A stretch of 62,594 bases of DNA from an uncultured Eubacteriales bacterium (GCA_934454845.1 CAKSGV010000011.1:1-62594), one strand, 5' to 3'; numbered from the stretch's first letter, positions 1-8,262 are shown. Notes: generated by a model not told the origin, from the letters alone. Numbers and translations are program-made.

Positions 1-28
1 AAGTGTATTTAAGTTTGGAGGAAGCCAA

Positions 29-931
29 ATGGAATATATAAAAGCTTCAAAGGCAGCTGAAAAATGGGGACTATCTGCGCGTCGCGTTCGCATTTTGTGT
101 GCCGAGGGAAAAATTCCCGGAACAATACGAAAAGGAAATTTATATATGATTCCTGCCGATGCTGAAAAGCCTCGTGACGGCAGGTTAAAAAAGCCTACGG
201 TTTTTGATGAAATTGCACAAAAGAAAAAATTGCTTTCTGATCTTCGTCCTTTAACACAAGGAGAAGTTGAACGCTTGCGTGAAGAGTTTATGGTTGAATT
301 CACATATAACTCGAATGCTATTGAAGGAAATACTCTCACACTCAAAGAGACTGCCATGGCGCTTGAAGGCATGACGATTGACCAAAAGCCTCTGAAGGAT
401 CATATGGAGGCTATAGGACACCGTGATGCGTTTATGTTTGTGCTTGATATTGCATCAAAAGAGATGCCTCTTTCGGAGAGTATTATTAAGCAAATTCATT
501 CTCTCGTTCTTATTGACAGACCGGAGGATAAAGGTGTTTTCCGGAAAATACCCGTTCGCATTATGGGAGCGTACACCGAACCGGTTCAACCGTATCTCAT
601 TGAGCCGAAGTTGACAGCACTCCTTCTTGAAAACGAACAGAGAAAAGAAACAATGAACCCTATCGAGCGAATTGCCCGTTTTCATCTGGAGTTTGAGGGC
701 ATCCACCCATTTATTGACGGCAACGGAAGAACCGGCAGATTGATACTTAATCTTGATTTGATCGGAAACGGGTATCCGCCTGTTAATGTCAAGTTTACAG
801 ATCGCAAGAAGTATTATGATGCCTTTGATGAATACTACAAGAACGGCAGTGCCGGAAAGATGACAGAACTTGTTGCAGATTATGTAAACGAAAGACTTGA
901 CGATTATTTGAGAGTATTGGGGGAGAAATAG
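29..931 (+). CDS. Fic family protein (putative AMP transferase)
   Basis: Fic enzymes usually transfer AMP from ATP to a hydroxyl side chain of a target protein. The 300-aa product has the full active-site motif HPFIDGNGR at residues 226-234 and an upstream S-N-A-I-E-G stretch (residues 95-100) that matches the (S/T)xxxE inhibitory helix, placed N-terminal to the Fic core as in class II Fic proteins. The first ~45 residues look like a small MerR/HTH-type DNA-binding segment (KASKAAEKWGLSARRVRIL), common in Fic proteins of gut Firmicutes. The ATG is preceded by GGAGG at 8 nt. It lies just upstream of the Hxs operon in the same direction, but a 100-bp gap with a perfect palindrome separates them, so a joint function is only a guess. 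The target is unknown. Confidence 0.93.
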   Translation: MEYIKASKAAEKWGLSARRVRILCAEGKIPGTIRKGNLYMIPADAEKPRDGRLKKPTVFDEIAQKKKLLSDLRPLTQGEVERLREEFMVEFTYNSNAIEGNTLTLKETAMALEGMTIDQKPLKDHMEAIGHRDAFMFVLDIASKEMPLSESIIKQIHSLVLIDRPEDKGVFRKIPVRIMGAYTEPVQPYLIEPKLTALLLENEQRKETMNPIERIARFHLEFEGIHPFIDGNGRTGRLILNLDLIGNGYPPVNVKFTDRKKYYDAFDEYYKNGSAGKMTELVADYVNERLDDYLRVLGEK

Positions 932-950
932 CATGACTATCAGTAAAAAA

Positions 951-982
951 TTCGTCATAATATCTGATTTTATTATGACGAA
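951..982. promoter_or_regulatory. Perfect inverted repeat between fic and the Hxs operon
   Basis: Arms TTCGTCATAAT and ATTATGACGAA are exact reverse complements of 11 bp separated by 10 bp. No T-run follows, so it reads more like an operator or regulatory hairpin than a terminator. It sits 50-80 bp before the first Hxs gene, where a promoter for that operon would be expected. The binding factor is unknown. Confidence 0.5.
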
Positions 983-1031
983 AATGGTTTAACTGATGCT
1001 GTTATAAAATTTTCATAACGAGGAACAAAAA

Positions 1032-1385
1032 ATGAAGTTATATTATTCAAAAGATTTATACTCTAAAATGGCGCTACTAAAAGCAGCCTATTCCTTTGTC
1101 GATATAGCATATATTCATCTCGACACTAATGAAAAAAACTATATTGTCGAAATAACTCAAAAGGAAGAATCTAATATAGATTTAAAACAAGAATTTGACA
1201 ACGAAATGCTTACGCAGGCAATCCGGGATACGGTTTATATAAGCACAAAAAATATTAGAGAGCTTTTAGTTGCACGTTCATTAGCATCGACAGTAATAAA
1301 CAATTCAGATTTAATGGAGGATGCCTCAAAAGAAAGCTTTAAAGAAAGCGATATTTTAAAGGATTGGTTTGGTAAAAATGAATAA
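1032..1385 (+). CDS. hxsD: HxsD-like protein of a His-Xaa-Ser system
   Basis: The 117-aa product resembles HxsD, the small accessory protein that accompanies the HxsB and HxsC radical SAM enzymes. The N-terminal pattern (ALLKAAYSFVDIAYIHL), the middle EFDNEMLTQAIRD stretch and the end of the conserved region (TKNIRELLVARSLAS) fit what I recall of that family. Its biochemical role is unproven; small partners in radical-SAM peptide systems often bind the precursor leader. The start is ATG with GAGGAA 8 nt upstream. The last 8 bp overlap the next gene, suggesting translational coupling. It is the first gene of a co-directional run ending with the His-Xaa-Ser precursor. The residues past about position 95 are acidic and not recognised. 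Confidence 0.72.
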   Translation: MKLYYSKDLYSKMALLKAAYSFVDIAYIHLDTNEKNYIVEITQKEESNIDLKQEFDNEMLTQAIRDTVYISTKNIRELLVARSLASTVINNSDLMEDASKESFKESDILKDWFGKNE

Positions 1386-1596
1386 ACTATATGTCAAAAC
1401 AATTTATACTAAATCTGCTATAGAGCGTGCTGTTGATGATTACAAAAACATTTGTAAAATTATAATAACAGAGAAAAAAGATAGCTATTTATTAAGTTTC
1501 AGCAAATGTATTTATGATGAAACTTTAACAATAGAAGAGTTTGACAATTATTTGATCTTAGCAATGTCAAAAGAGGTATCAAATGATTATATGTGA
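1378..1596 (+). CDS. Short second HxsD-like protein
   Basis: This small gene (72 aa from the ATG chosen here) aligns by eye with the first two-thirds of the preceding HxsD: both begin K-L-Y, then have Y-(S/T)-K-x-A, a hydrophobic strand (IAYIHL in hxsD, ICKIIIT here) and an EFDN-x-x-L motif followed by an Ala/Met-rich helix. It lacks the C-terminal part. The ORF can also be opened at a TTG 9 nt upstream, but the ATG overlapping the hxsD stop looks better. It overlaps the following membrane protein gene by 14 bp. I infer a duplicated and shortened HxsD, possibly a second precursor-binding subunit, one per radical SAM enzyme. This is inferred from a hand alignment only. Confidence 0.6.
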   Translation: MNKLYVKTIYTKSAIERAVDDYKNICKIIITEKKDSYLLSFSKCIYDETLTIEEFDNYLILAMSKEVSNDYM

Positions 1597-2608
1597 AATT
1601 ATAATGATTACGCTAACGCTTGTCGTTTGTTTTGTATCATCATACACAGATATAAAAAGCGGAAAAATTTATAATTCATTTTTAATAAGCATTGTTGTAA
1701 TTGATATAATATTGGATAGTATATATTATTTTGTTTTTAACGAGTACATAATAGATTTTTTTGTTAACATACTCATAATTGCTTGTCTTTCGATAATTTT
1801 ATATGCTTTTCACATTTGGGCTGGAGGCGATTCCAAAATGCTGATTGTTGCACTGCTTAGTTTTCCGGCGAGATGGTATGTGTCAGTTATAAATTCAAAT
1901 TATACTCTTGTTTTTGTTGTTGCTTTTTCCTTCGTTGCCGGGTATATGTATATAATAATTGATTCTATAATTTCTGCCATAAAGAAAAAAGCAGTAATAC
2001 TGCAAAAAGATTTTTTAGATTATTTTAAGCAGTTTTTTATTAACTACCTTGCGATTATCAACTATCTTTGGATTTTCAATTTATTTGACATTATATATTT
2101 TTCAAAATATATAATGCTTGATTTTATTGCATATTTTGCAATAGGTTTATTAATTTCTCTAATAATATCGAAGACAAAAATATTACGATCTATATATTTT
2201 ATTGCGCCGATTTTTATAATAAACGTGGCAATAGGTATCATATTAAAAATCGGATTATATCAAATTGATTATAAAAACTATGTCTTTGTCATCACTTTTG
2301 AAATAATAAGATTCTTTGCTTCAAAATATAATTACATCGAAATTGAAACGAAAAACATTAAACCCGGAATGATATTATCGACCGCTTCATCAGTATTAAT
2401 AAATATGTCAAAATCAGAAAGTATACCCGGAATATCTAAAGAGGATCAACGAAACAGGTTGACAGTATCGGAATCAGAAGCTGTTATTGCCTGGGGAAAA
2501 TCTCGTTATGGTGCTAAAAAAATAACTATTGTAAGAAAAGTTCCTTTTGCAATCTTTATTTCTTTGGGAGTCATAATTTATTCGACTTTAGGAGGCTTTA
2601 TTATATGA
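1583..2608 (+). CDS. A24 (prepilin peptidase/FlaK-like) membrane aspartyl protease
   Basis: The 341-aa product is a multi-pass membrane protein. It carries the two features of A24 peptidases: an aspartate after the first helix (YTDIKSGKIYN, Asp23) and a G-G-D-S-K motif (Asp83) that corresponds to the GxGD motif. These enzymes cleave class III signal peptides on the cytoplasmic face of the membrane. Further transmembrane segments follow to about residue 240, then a soluble ~70-aa part and a last membrane helix. No pilin or flagellar gene is nearby; the gene overlaps its neighbours on both sides within the Hxs operon. The natural guess is processing of the HxsA precursor or another operon product, but no cleavage site is proven. 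Confidence 0.75.
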   Translation: MIICEIIMITLTLVVCFVSSYTDIKSGKIYNSFLISIVVIDIILDSIYYFVFNEYIIDFFVNILIIACLSIILYAFHIWAGGDSKMLIVALLSFPARWYVSVINSNYTLVFVVAFSFVAGYMYIIIDSIISAIKKKAVILQKDFLDYFKQFFINYLAIINYLWIFNLFDIIYFSKYIMLDFIAYFAIGLLISLIISKTKILRSIYFIAPIFIINVAIGIILKIGLYQIDYKNYVFVITFEIIRFFASKYNYIEIETKNIKPGMILSTASSVLINMSKSESIPGISKEDQRNRLTVSESEAVIAWGKSRYGAKKITIVRKVPFAIFISLGVIIYSTLGGFII

Positions 2609-3723
2609 TACTTCATTTCAGTAAATATAATCTCGGTCATAAAATAGCAGTTGTTGCAAGAAGTGAAGAATTATTTAAAATACTTATAAACCAAAATTTA
2701 AATGTATTATACATAAATGTAGATATAGTATTATTCCCCGAAAGACAGGTATTGGCATTAAGTGAAAATGATAATGAAAAAATTAAGTATTTATTAAATT
2801 ATGATGTTGTGGAAATACAAGAAAACGGAAATTGCTTTAGAATTTTTTGCAGTGACAGTCCAGATAATGCATTACTTGTAACAGATAAATGCAATTCAAA
2901 TTGCTTAATGTGTCCCATAGCGGAATCAATACGGATGAAAGGCTCTTCAAAAGAAGTAGAAATTATAAAAGAAATTATAAAATATATTCCACAGTTTGCC
3001 GAGCATATTACAATAACAGGCGGAGAGCCATTTATTATTGGAGAAGGTATTTTTGATGTTTTTTCAGATTTAAAAAACCGTTTAACAAATACTGAATACT
3101 TACTACTGACTAATGGTAGAGCTTTCTCAATAAAGAAATATGCAGAACAATTCTTACAGACAAGCCCTAAAAAAATGATCATCGGTGTTCCGCTACACGG
3201 ATATGATGCTGAAACGCATGACTATATTACACAATCTCCCGGCAGCTTTGAACAAACATTTTACGGATTGAAAAATATATTAAAGTATGGTTTTATTATT
3301 GAAATAAGAATAGTTGTAAGCAAATTAAATTATTTATTTATTTCGAAAATTGCAGACTTGATAGTAAAAGAATTCTGTGGAGTTTTTTGTGTTAAATTTA
3401 TAGGATTGGAAATGTTGGGAAATGCTGCAAAGAACAAAAACGATGTTTGGATTCCGTATCACGAAGCATTTGCCAAATGCGAAAAGGCCATTGATTTGTT
3501 AGTATCTAATGGAATTGATGTAGGAATTTACAATTTCCCATTATGTACAATATCCAAGAGGTACAGATATTTGTCTTATAAAAGCATTACTGATTATAAA
3601 ATCAAATATTCCGAGGGTTGTAAAAACTGTTTGAATAAAGATTCGTGTGGAGGAATTTTCGAAGGTACCATTCGCTTGGTTGATGATTTAAAGCCAGAGG
3701 TTAAATATGAACAATTATTTTAA
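2605..3723 (+). CDS. hxsC: Radical SAM maturase HxsC
   Basis: The 372-aa radical SAM protein has the cluster motif CNSNCLMC (Cys96, Cys100, Cys103) and GGEP at 139-142. Downstream it has HxsC-like features: PLHGYDAETHDYI, GSFEQTFYGLKNIL, GLEMLGNAAKN and YNFPLCTIS. A C-terminal cysteine group (CKNCLNKDSCGGIF) may hold an auxiliary cluster. Family knowledge: HxsC occurs with HxsB, HxsD and a precursor containing His-Xaa-Ser repeats, and is thought to modify that precursor. The exact chemistry cannot be read from sequence. The gene overlaps the A24 peptidase gene by 4 bp and hxsB by 17 bp. AT-rich coding matches the rest of the operon and contrasts with the hydrogenase genes downstream. Confidence 0.88.
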   Translation: MILHFSKYNLGHKIAVVARSEELFKILINQNLNVLYINVDIVLFPERQVLALSENDNEKIKYLLNYDVVEIQENGNCFRIFCSDSPDNALLVTDKCNSNCLMCPIAESIRMKGSSKEVEIIKEIIKYIPQFAEHITITGGEPFIIGEGIFDVFSDLKNRLTNTEYLLLTNGRAFSIKKYAEQFLQTSPKKMIIGVPLHGYDAETHDYITQSPGSFEQTFYGLKNILKYGFIIEIRIVVSKLNYLFISKIADLIVKEFCGVFCVKFIGLEMLGNAAKNKNDVWIPYHEAFAKCEKAIDLLVSNGIDVGIYNFPLCTISKRYRYLSYKSITDYKIKYSEGCKNCLNKDSCGGIFEGTIRLVDDLKPEVKYEQLF

Positions 3724-5095
3724 TTTTAAAAAATTTAATAATGAATATCTAATAACTAATGATTTAGGGCGATATATATTTTTGTCCAATGATGACTTTA
3801 AAGATTTTGTCTGTTGTAGGACAAATCTGAGTTCTGATGTTGGAAAATTATTGGTAGATAATTTGTTTGCATATCAAACAAGCTCCGATTCTTTTACAGA
3901 TAATGCCATTTTTCATTACAGAAATGCTAAGGACTATCTTTTTTCATCAACCGGATTACACGTTTTTGTTGTTACAGACAGTTGCAATATGAGTTGTCGC
4001 TATTGTCAGGCACAAAATGAGTATTCCAAAACCACAAGATTAATGACGACAGAGGTGGCAAAGAAAGCGTCTGATATTGCACTATCTTCACCGCAAAAAG
4101 ATATTACCATTGAATTCCAAGGTGGAGAGCCTCTGCTAAATTTCGAAATAATAAAATATTCGGTTTTATATATTGAAAAAAATAAAAAAGATAAAAATGT
4201 AGATTTTTCAATAGTAACAAATTTAACATTACTAACCGATGAGATAGCAGATTTTATTAAAGAACATCACATCAATATTTCAACTTCAATAGACGGACCT
4301 GAGCAATTGCACAATTATAATCGTCCATGTATTAACGGAACGGGATCGTTTGAGAATATATTACAATCATTATCCAAATTAAAAGATGCTGATATTTCTG
4401 CCGGAGCAATACAGACAACTACAAAAAGATCATTTCAATATACAAAAGAAATAATAAATACATATGTAAGTCTTGGGTTTAATAATATTTTTATTCGCCC
4501 ACTGTCTCCATTGGGATATGCAAAACAGAATTGGTCATCAATAGGATATACTGCTAAAGAGTTTGTTGATTTCTACGAAAACTGTTTCGATTACATTATC
4601 TCATTAAATCTCAACGGAACATATATTAGAGAAAACCATGCGGCTCTGTTTTTGAATAAAATTTTGACCGGAGTTTCTCCAAATTATATGGAATTAAGAT
4701 CGCCGTGTGGTGCATCTGTAGGGCAATTGGCTTATTATTATGATGGTGGAATATTCACTTGTGACGAAGGCAGAATGATGTACGAAATGGGCAGTTCTGC
4801 ATTTAAACTTGGTGATGTTTTTAAAAGCAATTATGATGATTTAATGAATTCATCAATATGCAAAAGGGTATGCTCATCAAGTGTTTTAGAGTCATTACCA
4901 AAATGCTGTGATTGTGTTTATCAGCCATATTGCGGTGTATGTCCTGTTGTAAATTATGCCATGAATCAAGATCTCATATTTAGGAATTGGCATAATTACA
5001 GATGCGAAATATATTCTGGAATGTTGGACAAGCTTTTTGAAGTTTTGCAGAAAAATGATAAAAATCAAATTGAGATATTGCGGAAGTGGTTATGA
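3707..5095 (+). CDS. hxsB: Radical SAM/SPASM-type maturase HxsB
   Basis: The 462-aa product has an N-terminal ~80-aa region (NNEYLITNDLGRYIFLS), then the cluster motif CNMSCRYC (Cys93, Cys97, Cys100) and EFQGGEPLLN (GGEP 139-142). HxsB-like signatures follow: TSIDGPEQLHNYNRP, IFIRPLSPLGYA and CDEGRMMYEMG. The C-terminal SPASM-type cysteine region (CGASVG through CCDCVYQPYCGVCP) should hold extra Fe-S clusters. SPASM radical SAM enzymes make carbon-centred cross-links or epimerisations in ribosomal peptides; the product for this family is not evident from sequence. It overlaps hxsC, so the two enzymes are probably made together and may act in order on the HxsA precursor at the operon end. Confidence 0.9.
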   Translation: MNNYFNFKKFNNEYLITNDLGRYIFLSNDDFKDFVCCRTNLSSDVGKLLVDNLFAYQTSSDSFTDNAIFHYRNAKDYLFSSTGLHVFVVTDSCNMSCRYCQAQNEYSKTTRLMTTEVAKKASDIALSSPQKDITIEFQGGEPLLNFEIIKYSVLYIEKNKKDKNVDFSIVTNLTLLTDEIADFIKEHHINISTSIDGPEQLHNYNRPCINGTGSFENILQSLSKLKDADISAGAIQTTTKRSFQYTKEIINTYVSLGFNNIFIRPLSPLGYAKQNWSSIGYTAKEFVDFYENCFDYIISLNLNGTYIRENHAALFLNKILTGVSPNYMELRSPCGASVGQLAYYYDGGIFTCDEGRMMYEMGSSAFKLGDVFKSNYDDLMNSSICKRVCSSSVLESLPKCCDCVYQPYCGVCPVVNYAMNQDLIFRNWHNYRCEIYSGMLDKLFEVLQKNDKNQIEILRKWL

Positions 5096-6060
5096 TGACA
5101 AATAGAAACAAAGCACCACTAATTATTGTTCCTATGGTATTAGTTATAATTATATGCTTGGGCTTATGTGTTAAGTATAGTGTTTTTGATAGAATTAAAA
5201 TTGAATATGATTATTATAAACATCATTCTGCGACCGTCGATACCGGAATATATATAGGTGATATGGATTTTGGTGTGTTGAACGGAAAAGGAAAATTCAC
5301 ATTTAATACCGGCGAAATCTATGATGGAGAAATCAAAAACAACATTATAAGTGGAAAAGGCACTATGAAATTTCCCGGTATTGGTGAGTATACCGGAGAT
5401 TTTTCTAAATCGCGCCGTGACGGGTTCGGAAAATTTGTATGGGAAACCGGTGATGTTTATGAGGGTAATTGGGCAAACGATAAAATAAACGGAAAAGGAA
5501 CATTGACATTTTCAAACGGAAATATTTTTACAGGGGAATTTAAAGATAGTGTTTTTTCAGAAGGCACTATTACATATTCAAATGGCGATAAATTTGAAGG
5601 CAAAATATTGGATGCCAATCCAATAGGAGGCGCATTTGTCACTACAAAAGATAAAATAGAATATACATATACATTTTCTGAAAATGCCACTCCTAAGGTA
5701 ATGGTTACTTTTTCAAACGGCATTAAATATTCAGGCGAATACGGTAATGGGACTGTAAACGGATATGGTACAATGGATTACACAAACGGAGATTCATATA
5801 CAGGAGCATTTGTTGACGGCAAGAAATCAGGAAGTGGGAAATATATTTGGTCAACGGGCCAAAGTTATGATGGCGACTGGGAGAATGATTGTATGAACGG
5901 AAAAGGAACATATATGTATGCTCCTGGCGAAAATGGTTATAAAATATCTGGCACTTTTGTAAATGATAAGCCAAACGGCACATGCACATATTACGCATCA
6001 AGCATAAATAGTTATGAAACTGTTTGGGAAAATGGAAAATGCAAAAAGGTGATAGAATGA
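5092..6060 (+). CDS. Membrane-anchored MORN-repeat protein
   Basis: About 322 aa. A hydrophobic segment near residues 8-28 (APLIIVPMVLVIIICLGLCV) is a likely membrane anchor or uncleaved signal. The rest is a run of MORN-type repeats with the pattern Y-x-G-x(3-5)-G-x-G-x-(F/Y), for example YIGDMDFGVLNGKGKF, YEGNWANDKINGKGTL and YTGAFVDGKKSGSGKY. MORN repeats form extended beta-hairpin arrays that often contact membranes or proteins. Start codons GTG 5086, ATG 5092 and ATG 5095 are all possible; the gene overlaps the end of hxsB and its stop overlaps the precursor gene start. Its position suggests a surface scaffold or display partner for the His-Xaa-Ser product; that is inference. Confidence 0.85.
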   Translation: MMTNRNKAPLIIVPMVLVIIICLGLCVKYSVFDRIKIEYDYYKHHSATVDTGIYIGDMDFGVLNGKGKFTFNTGEIYDGEIKNNIISGKGTMKFPGIGEYTGDFSKSRRDGFGKFVWETGDVYEGNWANDKINGKGTLTFSNGNIFTGEFKDSVFSEGTITYSNGDKFEGKILDANPIGGAFVTTKDKIEYTYTFSENATPKVMVTFSNGIKYSGEYGNGTVNGYGTMDYTNGDSYTGAFVDGKKSGSGKYIWSTGQSYDGDWENDCMNGKGTYMYAPGENGYKISGTFVNDKPNGTCTYYASSINSYETVWENGKCKKVIE

Positions 6061-6554
6061 AAAACAAAAAAGATTTTGAATTTCCAAAATTCCAAAAATC
6101 GATTACAGATTTTATGAATGACGAGGATGGAAATATATCAAGGGGAAAATTACTTTCGATTGGCACAATGATTGTATTATTAGGAACCATATTCTCAATG
6201 AATGTATCTGCTAAACACGGCTCTCACGGTTCGCACAGTTCTCATTCATCAACTTCATATCGAAGAAATCATTCAAACTCTCACAATTCGCACAGCAATT
6301 TTCATAGCAGTCATGCTTCACATACCTCTCATTCTAATACGGCTGCACACTCCAATTCAAATTATAGTGCTGGCGGAGATTATTACACTACTCCTGCTCC
6401 AAAAGCATCAACAATTACTGAAAGCGCAATTAAAGCGCCAGTTAAAAATGATTTTTCAATGCCTATACCGGATCCAAATGTTACAATTCCAATAGTACCC
6501 ACAGTCCCTAATTCACCTGCTATTTTTACAGAAAAGCAACAAAATAATAAATGA
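6057..6554 (+). CDS. hxsA: HxsA-like His-Xaa-Ser repeat precursor
   Basis: The ATG at 6057 overlaps the preceding stop as ATGA and has AAGGTG 6 nt upstream, which favours it over an in-frame ATG at 6024; it gives 165 aa. Residues 1-30 are charged (ends EDGNISRG), 31-46 are hydrophobic (LLSIGTMIVLLGTIF), and SMNVSA could be a signal peptidase site. Residues 54-99 are dense in H-x-S units (HGSHGSHSSHSS, HNSHSN, HSSHASHTSHSN). A Tyr/Gly patch and a Pro-rich tail follow (PIPDPNVTIPIVP). This matches the HxsA pattern: conserved leader, then His-Xaa-Ser core modified by HxsB/HxsC. It is the last gene of the operon. The repeats and leader layout are seen; modification is inferred from the family. 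Confidence 0.82.
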   Translation: MKNKKDFEFPKFQKSITDFMNDEDGNISRGKLLSIGTMIVLLGTIFSMNVSAKHGSHGSHSSHSSTSYRRNHSNSHNSHSNFHSSHASHTSHSNTAAHSNSNYSAGGDYYTTPAPKASTITESAIKAPVKNDFSMPIPDPNVTIPIVPTVPNSPAIFTEKQQNNK

Positions 6555-6575
6555 TGCATCTTTATGCAGATTTTT
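6555..6575 (+). terminator. Weak terminator candidate after hxsA
   Basis: A 5-bp stem TGCAT/ATGCA with loop CTTT is followed two bases later by TTTTT, directly after the hxsA stop. The stem is short, so it may be a weak or false terminator. Confidence 0.35.
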
Positions 6576-6624
6576 GTTCCTTATGGTTTGTTGTATGGAA
6601 AAATATTTGGTTTGAGGTGTAACT

Positions 6625-7524
6625 ATGGCGAATAAACTCAAATTCACTCCCGAACAGTTAACCGAGCTTCAATCATTTTTTAAGCAAAATGATTTTACAG
6701 CTAATATGACGCTGAACCGCGAATGTAATTTTAAAGGCAAACAGGCTGAAATTTTTGTTCGCACCAAAAAGATTTTCGGGGAATATTGGCTCGGGAACTT
6801 GCGGCCGCTCGATGTAAACCGAAAGATGAAAAACTACTCCAAAGATCATCCGGTAAACTTTTTGGAGAACGCCGACGCGGACTATTTTTCCGAACAGATT
6901 TCTAAAATCTACACGGAACCGGACAAGCTGAACGAATATATTGACCGATTTTTTGAAATGTACGGCGAGCCGCTTATGCTGGGTATTGACTGCTATGCAA
7001 AATCGGTAGGCAAAGAGGCCGGTGCTCTTACCGATGAAGAAATACATACGGTAGTTGAAAAGGTTGCCGGAGTAATTGACGAAACGCTGATTGAAACAGT
7101 TATGCAGGGTCAGCAGGTTCCCGCAATTTTCGGCATTTCCAAAAAGATTCCGCAGCACGAAGATTTTACAGAACGGTTGAATCAGGACAAAATAAACTTT
7201 TACAACAAGTGGACGCACGCAAAAACAAAGCTCGGCGCTCCGCTCCTTTTCAGCGAGTTGTCGGAGGACGAAACAACCGATATTGAAGGCGCAAAAATGT
7301 TTTTCGCAAATGACCCGGAGGAAGAACAACGGTATATATTCCTGCGTGATGAGTTTGCCAAAACGCTGAACAGCACCGACAAAGAGATATATTATCTTTC
7401 GGAAAAAGGGATTACTCAAAAAGAGATTGCAAAGCGGCTTGGCTACAAAACTCATAGTGCAGTCAGCAAGCGAATGAAAATAATGAATAAGGATTTCAAA
7501 AAATTCTTAGGATTTGAAAACTGA
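6625..7524 (+). CDS. Unidentified protein with C-terminal helix-turn-helix
   Basis: The 299-aa product is not recognised over most of its length. The last ~50 residues (DKEIYYLSEKGITQKEIAKRLGYKTHSAVSKRMK) look like a sigma-factor-region-4 or LuxR-type helix-turn-helix. The ATG has GAGGTG 6 nt upstream, and a strong terminator follows the stop. Codon use is less AT-rich than in the Hxs operon. It lies at the left end of a region with mobilization and recombinase genes, so it may be cargo or a regulator of that element. No enzymatic motif is visible. Confidence 0.65.
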   Translation: MANKLKFTPEQLTELQSFFKQNDFTANMTLNRECNFKGKQAEIFVRTKKIFGEYWLGNLRPLDVNRKMKNYSKDHPVNFLENADADYFSEQISKIYTEPDKLNEYIDRFFEMYGEPLMLGIDCYAKSVGKEAGALTDEEIHTVVEKVAGVIDETLIETVMQGQQVPAIFGISKKIPQHEDFTERLNQDKINFYNKWTHAKTKLGAPLLFSELSEDETTDIEGAKMFFANDPEEEQRYIFLRDEFAKTLNSTDKEIYYLSEKGITQKEIAKRLGYKTHSAVSKRMKIMNKDFKKFLGFEN

Positions 7525-7538
7525 ATAAGTAATAATTT

Positions 7539-7578
7539 ACGGCGGTGTTCCAACAAAAAAGGAGCACCGCCGTTTTTT
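7539..7578 (+). terminator. Rho-independent terminator
   Basis: Stem ACGGCGGTG/CACCGCCGT with additional TCC/GGA pairing inside is followed by TTTTTT. It sits 15 bp after the preceding stop codon, in the expected orientation. Confidence 0.85.
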
Positions 7579-7705
7579 ATGCGCAAAAAATATTTTTGAA
7601 AAATCCGAAAAAAATTTCACGAACGCAGGAACAGTTTTGAATTTTGACCCTGTACTGTATATGGAAAGCAAAAAACAAAATAAAAAAATCAAGGAGGAAA
7701 ACATT

Positions 7706-8128
7706 TTGAAAAAAGAGAAAATCGGAATTTCGGAAACCGCTTCCGAAAATAAAAAACGCCGAGGAAGACCGACAGTATACCAAAGAGATTACAGAGAGGA
7801 CATGAAAGCCATATGTGAATCGGATATTGACCGTACGCACAGAACGCATATTGCAGAATATTACCGTGGTGCCGTGTTTGGACTTTTAGAGGACAACAGC
7901 GATATTCCGTATCTTGAAAAAATTTTCAGGATAGATAATTCAAGACCCGCCTGTTATCAAAAAGATGAAATTATTGAACAGCTCGGCAGAATGCTGGTGC
8001 AGGACGGTTACAGTGAAGACAGCGTCATTGAGGCGGCAACAGTAGCAGCGAAGCAGTACCGTATGGGGTACACGGTTAAAGAAATTAAAGCATATTTGAT
8101 TCGTGTGCGTAAGACAGGCAGGTGGTAA
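7706..8128 (+). CDS. Conserved mobile-element protein of unknown function
   Basis: The open frame reaches back to 7637, but TTG at 7706 has AAGGAGG 8 nt upstream and is the better start, giving 140 aa. The N-terminal stretch is basic with an AT-hook-like KKRRGRPTVY, followed by an acidic helical region and a C-terminal AVA-rich helix (VIEAATVAAKQYRMGYTVKEIKAYLIRVR). It resembles small proteins found beside mobC genes on clostridial conjugative and mobilizable elements; no enzymatic motif is visible. A DNA-binding accessory role is a guess from the basic N-terminus. Confidence 0.6.
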   Translation: MKKEKIGISETASENKKRRGRPTVYQRDYREDMKAICESDIDRTHRTHIAEYYRGAVFGLLEDNSDIPYLEKIFRIDNSRPACYQKDEIIEQLGRMLVQDGYSEDSVIEAATVAAKQYRMGYTVKEIKAYLIRVRKTGRW

Positions 8129-8262
8129 GAACGGTGAATATCCGAAGCCGCTTCCGATAATATTTGCCAAAGCATCACCCTGATGCTTTGCTGTCGCATA
8201 AGTGTAATTAGGATCGGCTGAAAAGTCGGTCTTTTATTATACAAAAATTCAGAAAAGAGGCG

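Noticed and set aside
455..958. Long minus-strand frame opposite fic
   Set aside because: It is a shadow of the fic gene with no RBS or domain; the plus frame carries the Fic motif.
6300..6420. Possible CRISPR-like repeats in the His/Ser region
   Set aside because: Repeats are short codon-level triplets within a reading frame, with no constant repeat-spacer pattern; no CRISPR array is present in the window.
6202..6495. Plus-strand frame inside hxsA
   Set aside because: A frame-shifted reading of the His-Xaa-Ser codons; low-complexity product (repeated Ile/Thr/Leu) and no RBS.
6673..7455. 260-codon minus-strand frame
   Set aside because: Lies within the coding strand of the HTH protein and reads as its complement; no RBS and poor composition.
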